Below, piece after piece: positions 23,287 to 34,576 of a DNA stretch of 64,000 bases. Every line of letters starts with the position of its first letter. Position 1 is the first letter of the stretch. Made by a program: the position numbers and the translations under genes. Source of the DNA: Rana temporaria (taxonomy: Eukaryota; Chordata; Amphibia; Anura; Ranidae); assembly GCF_905171775.1 (NCBI RefSeq), contig NC_053492.1, positions 276,974,938-277,038,937 of the forward strand, given 5' to 3'. The notes under the pieces are model-generated. The model worked only from the letters and a program-made list of their open reading frames with translations, was not told the DNA's origin and made no database searches.

Positions 23287-23640
23287 GGAAGACCAAGATT
23301 AAACCTTCAATGTCTAAGTAGACCCTTCAATGTCTAAGTAGACCCTCATATATGCAGGGTCCAGTGCCAAATAGTCATATTACAGGTAATCCCTGCATGT
23401 TTGTTCAAATCTCATTGTAGCAGAGCCAAGGCACTATCCATCTTAGTGTCCCAGCGGTAGTATTGGATCCAGATAACACAAATTTCCTGATCCCTGTTGG
23501 AACAGGCACATCACTGGCCATCACCTTAAAACACTGGCAAAAAAACTTAACTCTTTCATCAAAATTTACAATTTTAAACAGTTCTCCTTGAAAATTAAGC
23601 TCCCAGAACACTCTCTCGAACATTCTCTCGAAGTCTCAAA

Positions 23641-24331
23641 GGGCCAGATCCACGTAGGAGATACGCCGTCGTATCTCTGAGTCTGAGCCGTCGTATTTTT
23701 TTTCGCCTGATTCAAAGAATTTTGCTAAGATATGACCAGCGTAAGTCTCCTACGCCATCGTATCATAACTGCATATTTACGCTGGCCGCTAGGGGAGTGT
23801 ACGCTGATTTACGCCTAGAATATGTAAATCAGCTAGATACGCCAATTCACGAACGTACGCCCGGCCGTCGCAGTACAGATACGCCGTTTACGTTAGGCTT
23901 TTTCCGGCGTAAAGTTACCCCTGCTATATAAGGCGCAGCCAATGTTAAGTATGGACGTCGGGCCAGCGTAGAATTTTCCGTCGATTACGTTGTTTGCGTA
24001 AGTCGTTCGAGAATAGGGTCATTTACGTTCACATCGAAAGCATTGGCTTTTTGCGGGTTAATTTGGAGCATGCGCACTGGGATACTTTCACGGACGGCGC
24101 ATGCGCCGTTCGGAAAAAGTGTCATTTACGTGGGGTCACAATACATTAACATAAAACACGCCCACATGTTCCATATTTGAATTAGGCGGGCTTACGCCGG
24201 CCTATTTACGCTACGCCGCCGCAACTTTGCTTTGAGAATACTGCACTTGCCTGTCAAAGTAGCGGCGGCGTAGCGTAACTACGATACGCTACGCCTGCTT
24301 AAAATTACGTCGTTCTACGTGGATCTGGCCC
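23641..24331. mobile_element. Foldback MITE, GGGCCAGATCCACG ends
   Basis: GGGCCAGATCCACGTAG at the left and CTACGTGGATCTGGCCC at the right are perfect inverted repeats. AAA flanks both sides (23638-23640, 24332-24334), a possible 3-bp duplication. The interior is dense in TACGCCG/CGGCGTA motifs and can fold throughout. It shares terminal sequence with the 2.6-kb palindrome at 3929-6519. Confidence 0.8.
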
Positions 24332-25041
24332 AAAGTGTTTATCTTCTTTGTCCTTCACAACTACAGGAAACAGTAATGACACAGAGGTTGGTGGAAGGAA
24401 TCATTAAGCACTGTGTTGAACCAAAGCAGATCAACATTCCTGAATATGTCACTTTCCCAGTTTTTTCCTATTGAACCAAGTTGTCACAGTCTGGGGTCAG
24501 GCTCGGAGACCAGTGGTTGCAGCAGTAGAAAGGTTTACAGGTAGTCAGCTGGAAATGTTTAAGAAGATCCCCCTAGTGGATGATAAGGGCTGATCTGAAA
24601 CGCAAGGTCTAAGTACTAACCAGAGCTCCTGATGGCAGAGATGGGTTTTGCTGCATGTTAGTACCAGGTCATGGTCCTCAGGATTACCCCACCCCAAGGT
24701 AAGCAAGTCAGAATCCAGTCACAGATATAGCAGGTATGAATCAAGCAAAAGTGTAGTAAATAAGCCAAAGGTCGGTAACAAGTAGTAGCTGGATGGGATT
24801 AGATGAATACATAGTCAATGAACAAACCAAGTTAAAAGCTTAGTTGATGGCAAGCCAAGGATATGTAATGAGTGGTAGAAAATATAAGGATAGCAGCAGG
24901 TATGCAAAGGAGTAAGATATTGGATGGAGAGAGGACATTAATCTGGAAAAAGAGGAAGTGCAGAGACATGGCTTAAATTATAAAGTTTATAGGAGGAACA
25001 AAGGGTTTAAGAAAAACAAGACACAGGGAAAGGTTGTCTTA

Positions 25042-26054
25042 GGCCCCGTACACACGGTCGGACAAAACCGATGAGAATAAACCAGACCGAGGTTCAGTTT
25101 CATCGGTCCTAACCGACTGTGTGTATAGCCCATCGGTCTGTTTTCCTTCGGTCCAAAATTTTAAAACATGCTTCAAAACCGAACCGATGGACCGCTGCCC
25201 GATCGGTCCAAACCGATGGTTAGTACAGAAAAGCATCGGTTCAAAACCCGTGCATGCTCAGAATCAAGTCGACGCATGCTTGGAAGCATTGAACTTCGTT
25301 TTATTCAGCACATCGTGTGTTTGACGTCACCGCGTTCTGACCCGATCGGTTTTTGGAACGATGGTGTGTACGTATCAGAGCCTGTACTCACCGAGACCGA
25401 GATGCTGAGGGCGGCTCACCTTTGCGATCCTGTGCAGACCACTCCCTGGAGTTGGGACAGAGGAGGGACGGCACAAGGAGGCACCGGTGCCGGGAGCTGG
25501 CAGGCAGACTTGGTGCAGCTGACGGAAGCAGGGCAGGTGCAGAAGACTGGAGACAAGCGTTGGTCAGGCAGGAACTGGTAGGTAAGTCTGGTAGGGTCCA
25601 CAGGAGATGAAGGCAAATCCGAGTCACAGGCCGAGGGTCAAGGGCAGGAGAGTTCAGAGGGAGTCCATGAGAGCAAGCCAAGGTCAAGGGGCAGGAGACA
25701 ACAGCAATCCAGGTAACATTAGCCAAAGGGTCAGAGGTTCCAGGTGAGAGGAGAGTCGTCAGGAATTCCGGGTCAAAACAGGCAGGTACGGCAACAGGTA
25801 AACACATAGGAGCTGAAGACAAACCAGCAACCTGTTCAGGGAAGGCTGCTGGTTTAAATAGGAGTGTCCGGCCTCTGATTGGCCCCAGGGTTGCCGCATA
25901 CCTGCACGTGCGCGCTTCCACGCACACGGCGGGAGCCGGGAATGGAGCCCTGACAGTACGCATATCAGGCCGTCAGGCCACTTCAGCGGTGAACTGATGA
26001 AAATGGTCCGTCGGACCATTCTCATCGGTTTTGGCCGACCGTGTGTACGGGGCC
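25042..26054. mobile_element. Harbinger-like hairpin MITE containing a solo LTR
   Basis: Ends GGCCCCGTACACACGGTCGG and GACCGTGTGTACGGGGCC are inverted repeats. The adjacent bases are TTA and TAA, which are not an exact direct duplication. The element proper is about 430 bp. A 583-bp LTR (25373-25955) has inserted in its right half. Its interior resembles the copies at 48725, 54593 and 55592 (GAACGCGGTGACGT-type and GCATGCGTCGAC-type blocks). Confidence 0.8.
25373..25955 (-). mobile_element. Solo LTR of a Ty3/Gypsy element, TSD GTACG
   Basis: GTACG flanks both ends (25368-25372 and 25956-25960). On the minus strand it starts TGTCAGGGCTCCATTCCCGG and ends AGTACAGGCTCTGATA. It is clearly related to the LTRs at 29443-30113 and 34388-35059, which begin TGTCAGGGCACCATTCCCG and end AGGTTCCTGATA. 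Solo LTRs arise by recombination between the two LTRs of an inserted element. The long minus-strand ORFs across it are not genes. Confidence 0.85.
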
Positions 26055-26158
26055 TAAGGAATCAGGCAAGTAACTGTCCAGCATACCTGGTGTGCACTGT
26101 AATAAGAGCCACAGCTAGACACCAAAGAAGTTGCAGGTTCAGACCCAGGTCCTGACAT

Positions 26159-28383
26159 TAGTGGTGTTCTGATGGTGCAAGCAGGTGGAAAGGTAAATGA
26201 TTATGTTTAATGACAGGGTAGCTTTAAAGCCAACAGGCACAATAAAGATAAAACAGTTATACTTTCCTTTTCCTCGAAAAGTAAACAAGAAAATGTGCCT
26301 AATGTAGAAAAGGCCCTTATAACAAATGCATTTTTCTTGGACCTGTCGTACAGTTTTAATGCTAGTGATCTTTGGTCACCTGAACATTAGCGTGTCTGTT
26401 AAACTATTGCTGCACTACATAGGAAAACATATAACAAGCCTACTTCTTTCTTTGATTACTTTAACTGATATTGATTTCATACAGGATTTTAGAGTATCTT
26501 GGATATCCAAGGTCTGGACAAAGGACTAATAACGTGTATGGATACAGCAGATAGCGACATTATTTAGTTGGTGTATCAGAATATATTGCCCTATACCTAT
26601 AGTCACCACTTTACATGATAAAACCCATAAACATTCATTTAAAATGAACAATTAACATTAGCAAAACCACATGAAAGGATTGATTCTAATCCATAATATC
26701 AAGCTTTTCTAAATGCATGAACCCAGCCATACCTCAGAAAATAATTATTTGTTGCTGCTTTTTTCTTGCACAATGTAATATCTTCTTGAGCGAATGGTTT
26801 AATGAAAGCTTGTATGTGCTGCAACAGAATGCTAAGAGAAATCAAGAGATTAGTGGTGTATTGCTCATTGCCTTTCCTAAATCTGAACAGCTGGAGCTGA
26901 TAAAAGTCCCCCTATAAAACCCAGTTGCCTCATAAAAATCCTTCTTTTATAATAATGTAATGTAACAAAAGTAGAGTGCTTTGTTTTATACACTTCATTG
27001 CAGAGTCCAGCTTTTTCTCGATTATGGTGCAGTACACCAGCTCTTTTGGGCTTTATTGTAGCTCATTATTGCAATCAATTAAAATTCCTCCTTCTGTTTC
27101 AATTCATAGAAACATGTTTTCTTCTCATCAGTAGCTCTTTATTCCTCATTATCTGAAAATATGCTTTGCTGTGTGTATTTTTGTTTCCAGATCATAATAT
27201 GTTTTTATTCTAGTGAAATCAAATTGCACCCTTGGTCATTGATCTTTTGGCACAAACTATGAGGCAAAAGAAAAAGTAATCTCCATCAATGTAGAGTAAA
27301 TTGAGCTGGAAACCTCCTTATTTTCTGTTGTTCTGAAAAATGTGGTTGTGAAACAAGAGCATTTGTAATCACTCTTATTTTGAAGATTATTAACAAGATA
27401 AAATTCAAAGTGTAACTACACCTATGTAATTTGTCCTTGCTAAATTTATATGCTAAACCAAGATAGCAAAATAATCCACTGCTGTATACAGTATGTTGTA
27501 ATAAAGACGTTAAAACTGGATTATGTTAAAACTTGTATGCAATTGTGAAAATTCAGTTTAACCCTTGTGTTTAACTAAAATAATGGTTTACTTGAATGAA
27601 TGAATGAATGAATGAAAAACTTATAAAGCGCGGCGCATGCGAACTGAATCGCTTCTGGGCGCTAGTTGTTCGTGTCTCATGACATCAAAAGAGCAGAGTT
27701 TTGATTCGTCTTCTGAAAGTCAGGTGAAAGTCACTTAAATTAGATTGTGGTTATTGCACAGTTGGTGTTGGTTCCAGGAGTTAATTTAACATCAGGTACC
27801 TTCAGTAAGGTAGTTCTATACCTGCAGGAATGTCATGCACTGTTAGTCCCTGAATTGATAGTAACTAACAGAAAAGTTCTAGTAGTTTTTAGGAATTAAA
27901 TGATCTGTCCGCCCAAAGCTAAAGGCCTTTGGTAGCTGCTGGTGAGTCAAGATCCATTCACACTTTAAAGATCCATTGTGGCACATTAATGCATGTTACA
28001 TTGCACATTAAGCATTAAGGCAGCATATGTTTTGTCAAGGGGCTTTTAACACACTACAATGTATCAAAAAAGAAACAGGAATCTTTACTAACAAAGCAGA
28101 TCATGGCAACATGTGATAAACCATATTGTACTCTTAGATTAGCATTTCCAAGCAAAGTTAACAAAAACTTGTAATAAGGAAATAGTAATGGAAATACAAC
28201 AGCAGATGTGCAAAAGTACAGCCTAACTTTCAAAATTATGCAAAGGCTCAAATTACACTGTGCTCCTATTTGATCCAAAACCTTTTTAAACCAAGCCCCT
28301 TGACAAAGTCTGACAAAGTCTGTTGTGAAGAAATGCATTGGGTGGATCTAGCGTTGCTGACATCACCATGTCCACTCGAGTGA
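26159..28383. other. AT-rich, apparently low-copy DNA
   Basis: No ORF of note and no recognised repeat boundary. A short (GAAT)n run is at 27594-27616. The part at about 26930-27420 is compositionally even and lacks MITE signatures. Confidence 0.4.
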
Positions 28384-28652
28384 AGCCTCGTACACACGAC
28401 CGAGGAACTCGACGGGCGAAACACATCGTTTTCCTCGTCGAGTTCCTTGTTAGGCTGTCGAGGAACTCGACAAGGCAAGTTTCTCCACTCCCGTCGAGGA
28501 AATAGAGAACTTGCTCTTTTTTTGGCTCGTCGAGTTTCTCGACAGTTTCCTCAATGAAAATGTACACACGACCGGTTTCCTCGGCAAAAAAATATCTCCC
28601 AGCAAGTTCCTTGCTGGTTTTTGCCGAGAAACTCGGTCGTGTGTACGAGGCC
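28384..28652. mobile_element. Harbinger-like hairpin MITE, AGCCTCGTACACACGACC ends, TSD TGA
   Basis: TGA at 28381-28383 and 28653-28655 flanks ends AGCCTCGTACACACGACCG and CGGTCGTGTGTACGAGGCC. The interior is built from GAGGAACTCGACG/CGTCGAGTTCC motifs in both orientations. It belongs to the same subfamily as 39867-40137. The ORFs on both strands reflect the palindrome. Confidence 0.85.
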
Positions 28653-28751
28653 TGAGCTGCGTTTTTGTAACATGCTGTCCCCATTTGGTAAATTTGTGAG
28701 TACCTTTATTTTTTACTAATAAATTGGTGTTATGAAATACTACACTATAAT

Positions 28752-29070
28752 GCCACGTACACACGACCGTTTTTTCCGTCGGAATAAACTCTGATGGGTT
28801 TTTTCGACGGAATTCCGCTCAAGCTGTCTTGCATACACACAGACACACCAAATTCTGACTGTCAAAAACACAGTGACGTACAACACTACGACAAACCTAG
28901 AAAAATTAAGGTAAATGCTTCTGAGCATGCATCGAATTGTTTCCGAGCATGCATGTTTTTTTTTTCTCCGTCGGAATTCTATACAGACAAACAGAATTGC
29001 CGACGGAAAAAGTCAGGTGGGGCATACACACCGTCGGAATATCCGATGAAAAAATTTCGTCCTGAGTGGC
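28752..29070. mobile_element. Partial hairpin MITE of the CGTACACACGACC family
   Basis: The left end GCCACGTACACACGACCG matches the family. The interior repeats CCGTCGGAAT and ATTCCGTCGG in inverted orientation. The right part ends in CACACCGTCGGAATATCCG without the usual terminal GGCC, so the right terminus seems lost; the end coordinate is approximate. Confidence 0.6.
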
Positions 29071-29442
29071 AAACGATATCCCAATCTGACTGCAGCTGGG
29101 AATACCAGGAAATAATGCAAAGGTATAAGCGCTGGTAGACCTCTTGATTTCTGAAGTCTTTATCTTTGGTAAGCAGTGTATCCATGGCTAAGCACTGAAG
29201 CACTTGCACAGGAGAGAAGCATTTGTTGTTGCTACACCAGACACCTTGTCACAGATCTTCACAGACTATATACTGTTTTTAATGAATAATCTTCACTGTA
29301 TTTTATTTTCACAATTGCTTTCACTTGTAATTACTAAAAATGACCATACAGTTGTGTTCAAAATTATTCAACCCCCCAATGCTGTAAAGGGTTTTAGGGA
29401 ATTTAGTGTACATTTGTAATTGTATTCAGAATGAAATCCTAC

Positions 29443-30113
29443 TGTCAGGGCACCATTCCCGTCTCTGTTGGGTCCCGCGCATGCGCAGGGCAACGGGGCT
29501 CTGGCGCATGCCCGGGCACAATGTGCACGCGCGCATGCGCGGTACAGCAGCGCGCCGTGTGCGTGGACATGCGCACAGGCGTGCACGTGACAGCCCTGTG
29601 GCCAATCGGAGGACTGACAGTCCTATTTAAACCAGCCTCATCCCCTGAACAGGTTGCTGGTTTGTCTTAAGCTTCTATGTGTTTACCCGTTGCCATATCT
29701 GCCTGTTTTGACCCGGACTTCCTGACCACTCTCCTCTCACCTGGAACCTTTGACCCTTTGGCTAACGTTACCTGGATTGCTGTTGTCTCCTGCCCTTGAC
29801 CTTGGCTTGTACCTACGGACTTCCTCTGTTTTCTCCAACTCTTGACCCATGGCCTGTGACCCGGATTTGCCCTCGTTTTTCTGCTTGATCCCTCTGGACT
29901 TCCTGTCAGTTCCTGCCTGACCTACAGTTGTCTCCAGTCTTCTGCACCTGCCCTGCTTCCGTCAGCTGCACCAAGTCTACTTACCAGTTTACGGCACCGG
30001 TGCCTCCTTGTGCCTTCCCTCCTCTGTCTCAAACTCCAGGGAGCGGACTGCGCAGGGTCGCAAAGGTGAGCCGTCCTCAGCATCTCGACCTCGGTGAATA
30101 CAGGTTCCTGATA
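29443..30113 (+). mobile_element. 5' LTR of Ty3/Gypsy element
   Basis: The 671-bp LTR begins TGTCAGG and ends CCTGATA. It is flanked on the left by CCTAC (29438-29442), which recurs after the 3' LTR. A TATTTAA box at 29624-29630 places transcription start near 29655. The 5' part is rich in GCGCATGCGC. Compared with the 3' LTR, I count roughly two dozen differences, mostly in the CpG-rich first 150 bp. Confidence 0.9.
29624..29665 (+). promoter_or_regulatory. LTR promoter and probable self-primer
   Basis: TATTTAA at 29624 is followed 32 bp later by GCTGGTTTGT (29656-29665). Those ten bases are complementary to ACAAACCAGC at 30116-30125, just after the LTR. The same pair would form in RNA if transcription starts near 29655. 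This is the Tf1/sushi self-priming arrangement. Confidence 0.55.
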
Positions 30114-30115
30114 GT

Positions 30116-30125
30116 ACAAACCAGC
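30116..30125 (+). promoter_or_regulatory. Probable primer-binding site for self-priming
   Basis: ACAAACCAGC begins two bases after the 5' LTR and is the exact reverse complement of 29656-29665. I see no tRNA 3'-end complement (it would begin TGG) at this position. Confidence 0.55.
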
Positions 30126-30128
30126 CAA

Positions 30129-30287
30129 ATGTCTGAGGCCGACAGGGCGCGCTCACCTTTTGAGACACTGTGTCAGCAGGTTTTCGCTTTAACAGAAGCA
30201 GTTCAGAAACTTCAGGAAGGCTACCTCCAGATTGATGGCCGCCTCCAACACCTGGCGGCTCCCCTGGTCCATCCGCTGCTGCTTTAA
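30129..30287 (+). pseudogene. Ty3/Gypsy gag, N-terminal part before a frameshift
   Basis: The ATG at 30129-30131 lies just after the primer-binding site and opens a frame reading MSEADRARSPFETL, then a predicted helix with EAVQKLQEGY. It ends at a TAA at 30285-30287. The continuing gag frame (frame of 30335) is already open from before 30260. A single net indel between about 30260 and 30285 therefore separates the N-terminus from the rest of gag. Confidence 0.7.
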
Positions 30288-30334
30288 CCTCTTCACCCGG
30301 ACCCTCAGCTCCTCAAGCTCCTGCAAGCTCTGCC

Positions 30335-32281
30335 ATGATGGGGACTAACCCCGAACCTCGTGTACCCATGCCCGAGCGATTTGCAGGAGATCGCCGGAAG
30401 TACCGGGCCTTCAAAAACGCCTGTTCTCTGTACTTGGCCCTGCAACCCAGAACTTTTGCTTCCGAAGCTGTGAAGGTCGGGTTCGTCATCTACCTCCTTT
30501 CAGATGAGCCCCAAGCATGGGCACATTCCTTAATGGAACAACGAAGTCCAATACTTGACACCATTGATACTTTCTTCACCCACATGGCTAAATTATACAA
30601 CGACCCTCTGCGTGCAGCCACAGCAGAAGGTACTCTGCACAACTTGAATCAAGGGAGACGACCGGTGGAAGATTATACTGCCGAATTCAGAAAGTGGTCC
30701 GCTGACACAGGCTGGAACGAAGTGGCCCTCAAATACCAGTACCGCCAAGGCCTCTCTGAGAACCTAAAAGACGAGCTTGCGAGGTCGGAACCTCCTGCCT
30801 CCCTGGAGGATTTGATCCAAACTGCCACTCAGCTTGATAGGCGCCTTCGGGAACGTCGTTCGGAGAGGTTCCAGGCCAACCGTCCCAATTGGGTCCCGCC
30901 CAGATATGCTCCAGCACCACCTCTTCCCCCAGCTCCACCGAGCACCTCACTACCCGAACCGGAGCCTATGCAGCTTGGCCTAGTACGAGCCCCTCTCGCT
31001 CCACAAGAAAGACTCCGGAGGCGTCAATCCAACCTCTGCCTGTACTGCGGAGCCGCCGGACACTTCTTGCGCACCTGTCCAGTGAGACCTTGTAAGTCGA
31101 AACCTCCACCTGCTATCAACTACCATGTTACCAATTTGCCTCAGACTTATGTTGTCCTCTTTCTTTCCCTACAGCTCCCGGAAGGGGCAACTCGTCTGCC
31201 GGCAATAATTGATTCCGGGGCCTGCAGCTGCTTCCTGGACTCATCCTTGGCCAAAAAGCTGCGCATCCCCTGCCGAACCAAGGATTTTCAGCTGCAAGTT
31301 CACCTGGCCGATGGCTCCTTTCCCCGTTCAGGACTGATTACCCAGGAAACCCTTCCTCTCTGTGCCATCTCAGACTCCGGACACCGTGAGTTTCTTCGAT
31401 TGGACTTGATTCCGTCCCCCATGTTCCCCATTATCCTGGGTCTCCCATGGCTGCAAGTTCATCTGCCCTGCATTGACTGGCTCAAGAAAGAAGTCAGTTT
31501 CTCTTCCGCCTATTGTTCTCAGCACTGCCTCGCACCGGTTTCAGCCTCCTGCTCCACGTTAACCACTCCACCTGAAGACCTACAGCATGTCCCCTCAGCC
31601 TACCTAGACTACAAAGATGTCTTCGACAAACAACAAGCCAATAGTCTCCCACCACATCGGGCATATGATTGCCCCATCGACCTCTTGCCTGGATCTGAAA
31701 TTCCCTTTGGGCGCATATTCCCCTTGTCAGAGACTGAGTTGAAGGCCCTCAAGGTCTACATTGAGGAAAATTTAAAAAAGAAGTTCATCCGCCCCTCTTC
31801 CTCACCAGCTGGGGCGGGGATCTTCTTTGTCGAAAAAAAAGATGGATCACTTAGACCCTGCATTGACTATAGGGAGTTAAACAAAATTGCCATCAAGAAC
31901 CGATACCCGCTGCCTCTGATTCCCAAGCTATTCCAACGGTTCCGATCGGCCCAGGTCTTTTCTAAATTAGACCTCCGGGGCGCCTACAACCTGGTCCGAA
32001 TAAGGGCAGGAGATGAGTGGAAGAAAGCTTTTCGGTCCAGATTCGGGCACTTCGAGTATCTGGTCATGCCCTTCGGGCTTTGTAATGCTCCCGCCACTTT
32101 CCAGCACCTAGTCAATGACATTTTTCGGCAATATCTGGACGACTTCCTCGTAGTATACTTAGAAGATATCCTCATTTTTTCAGCCACAATGGAATTACAT
32201 TGGCATCATGTCAGGCAGGTTCTCACCATCTTAAGACAACATAAGCTTTATCTCAAATCAGAGAAATGTGAATTTGAATAG
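30335..32281 (+). pseudogene. Ty3/Gypsy gag-pol: capsid, zinc knuckle, protease, RT
   Basis: The 648-codon frame contains, in order, a capsid-like region (residues about 10-180) and a CCHC knuckle CLYCGAAGHFLRTC (near residue 235). Next are an aspartic protease with IIDSGA (Asp at 31211) and RT (residues 500 on) with FSKLDLRGAYN, the motif A Asp and a motif C that reads YLED instead of YLDD (Glu codon 32162-32164). Gag and pol share one frame without a stop, as in sushi-type chromoviral elements. The frame ends at TAG (32279-32281) where the neighbouring family context expects Gln, a C-to-T change. The altered catalytic Asp and the stop each predict inactivity. Confidence 0.9.
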
Positions 32282-34576
32282 ACTTCAGTGCAATTTTTAG
32301 GATTCATCATTTCTGTAAATGGGGTAGCCATGGACCCCCAGAAAATCAGAGCTATTCAAGAATGGTCACCGCCAATGGACAAAAAAGGCGTCCAGCGCTT
32401 CATTGGCTTCGCCAATTTTTATAGACGATTCATCATCGGCTTCTCGTCTATTGTCTCCCCTATCACCAAGTTGACCCGCCAGGGGCACCACTTTCAGTGG
32501 CCACAAGAGGCCCAGGAGGCCTTTATCAAACTCAAAACAGCTTTCTCCTCGGCACCTGTGCTATGTCATCCGGATTCTATGCTGCCTTTTGTCCTAGAAG
32601 TTGACGCCTCGGAATCTGCTACAGGCGCTATTCTTTCCCAAAGACAGGGGCCAAAGTCACTCCTTCATCCAGTGGCCTACGCTTCTCGGAAACTAAGTCC
32701 TCCTGAGAGGAATTACGACGTAGGCGATAGGGAACTACTGGCCATAAAGTTCGCACTAGAAGAGTGGAGGTACCTGCTGGAGGGGGCAGCTCATCCCATT
32801 ATCATTTTCACCGACTACAGGAACCTAGAGTACTTACGGTCTGCAAAACGCCTTAGGCCCAGACAGGCTCGCTGGGCCCTTTGCTTCGCTCGCTTCAATT
32901 TCCATATCACCTACCGTCCTGGCTCAAGGAATGGAAAAGCTGACGCCCTCTCCAGGATGTTTCCTGAAACGCCCGATACATCCGAACCCAGCACTATCCT
33001 GTCGCCTCAAAATTTCCTAATTCTCCCTCAAGCAGATTTGTTGACAACTCTGAAAACAGCTTGCCGACGGTGCCCTGATCATGAGATCGCCTCCTTGGAG
33101 AAAAAGGATGACCTGCTGTGGTCTCGAGGAAAATTTTTTGTGCCAACAGAAGCAAGGCAGTTGATTCTAAGCACCTTCCATGATCGTAAATTGGCTGGCC
33201 ATTTTGGTGCCTGTAAAACCTCCGAGCTAATTTCTCGCTCCTTTTGGTGGCCAAAATGGAGGTCCGACTGCAAAGATTACGTCTCTTCCTGCATTCGCTG
33301 CCAACGGAATAAGGGGCCAAACACGAAGACCTGGGGCCTGCTGAAACCTCTACCTATTCCGGAACGTCCCTGGGTCGACATCTCCATGGACTTCATTGTC
33401 GATCTGCCCCCATCAGCAGGGTTTACCACGATCCTAGTCGTGGTGGATCGTCTGTCCAAGATGGCGCATTTTTTGCCTATGATAGGTACACCGTCCGCGG
33501 CAGATACAGCCAGAATTTTTTTTAAGGAAATCATCAGGCTTCATGGGGTGCCCACAAGCATAGTATCTGACAGAGGTACTCAATTCACATCCAAATTCTG
33601 GAAGGAGCTCTGCAAAGCTCTGGAAGTGGAGATCGGTCTGTCCTCGGCCTATCACCCCCAAAGTAATGGCCAGACAGAACGCACGAACCAAACGCTGGAA
33701 CAATACTTACGCTGCTTTTGCTCAGTCTCCCAAGACGATTGGTCCTCTTTGTTATCTTTAGCCGAGTTCGCCTATAATAATTCCATACATTCCTCCACAA
33801 ACCAAACTCCGTTCTGGGCTAACTTTGGTTTCCACCCTTCCTTTCTCCCGGACTCCATTCCTGAAGCTCAGGAGGACTATAAGAGGTTCTATGACAAAGG
33901 GAGGAAGGATTGCCCAGTCTTCAAAGTGGGTGAGAAGGTCTGGCTATCCGCCATCAACCTCAAATTACCTATTCCCTCTCGAAAGCTGGGTCCGAGGTTC
34001 ATCGGGCCATTTGAGATCAGGCGGAAAATTAATCCGGTGGCTTTCGAGCTGGCTTTGCCCGAGTCCTACAGGGTCCATCCCGTGTTTCATGCATCCCTAC
34101 TCAAGCCCGTTGTGTCGGACCCCTTCAACGGAAGAGAAGAACTGCCGCCACCACCGGTGGAGATTGAGGGGGAAAGGGAATTTGAGGTGGAAGCTATCTT
34201 GAGTTGTAGAAAGAGAGGAAGGCAACTGCAATATCTCATTAAGTGGAAGGGGTATCCCCCTGAAGATAACTCCTGGGAGCCTTCCCGGAATCTCCATGCT
34301 CCTCGCCTGATTCGGGCCTTTCATGTGGAACACCCAGAGTTAATGGCCAGTTTGGGCATCCGGAGTCCGCCCCTTGGGGGGGGGCACTGTCAGGGCACCA
34401 TTCCCGTCTCTGTTGGGCTCCCGCACATGCGCAGGGCAACGGGGCTCCGACGCATGCCGGGGCGCAATGTGCACGCACGCATGCGCGGTACAGCGGCTTG
34501 CCGTGTGCGTGGACGCGCGCATGGGCGCGCACGTGACAGCCCTGTGGCCAATCGGAGGACTGACAGTCCTATTTAA
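32282..34576 (+). pseudogene. Ty3/Gypsy pol: RT thumb, RNase H, integrase, chromodomain
   Basis: This continues in the same frame after the stop. It encodes the RT thumb with FLGFIISVNGVAMD and RNase H with LEVDASESATGAIL and DRELLAIKFALEEW. An HHCC integrase finger follows (H-x-H near 33180-33200; CIRCQRNKG near 33292). The DDE core has VDISMDF, SDRGTQF and NGQTERTNQ. A C-terminal chromodomain is at about 34175-34335 (FEVEAILSCRK, YLIKWKGYPPEDNSWEP). Chromodomains mark chromoviruses and guide integration. The linker after SFLPDSIPE runs straight into AQEDYKRF, shorter than in relatives I recall, which suggests an in-frame deletion. The frame continues through the polypurine tract into the 3' LTR. 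Confidence 0.9.
34371..34387 (+). promoter_or_regulatory. Polypurine tract before the 3' LTR
   Basis: A run of nine or more G residues followed by CAC lies immediately upstream of TGTCAGG, in the expected place for the plus-strand primer. Homopolymer expansion has probably lengthened it. Confidence 0.6.

Larger units (their letters stand above)
24481..26158 (-). mobile_element. Probable solo LTR carrying a nested hairpin element
   Basis: On the minus strand the segment begins TGTCAGGACCTGGGTC and ends CCAGACTGTGACA, the TG...CA form of a retroviral-type LTR. It has Ty3/Gypsy-like composition. I could not find a matching 5-bp target duplication, so the assignment is tentative. The host LTR sequence is about 660 bp once the nested element (25042-26054) is removed. 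Confidence 0.5.

Noticed and set aside
25388..25963. 191-codon minus-strand ORF
   Set aside because: It lies entirely within a solo LTR and its flank; the reading frame has no domain and no support.
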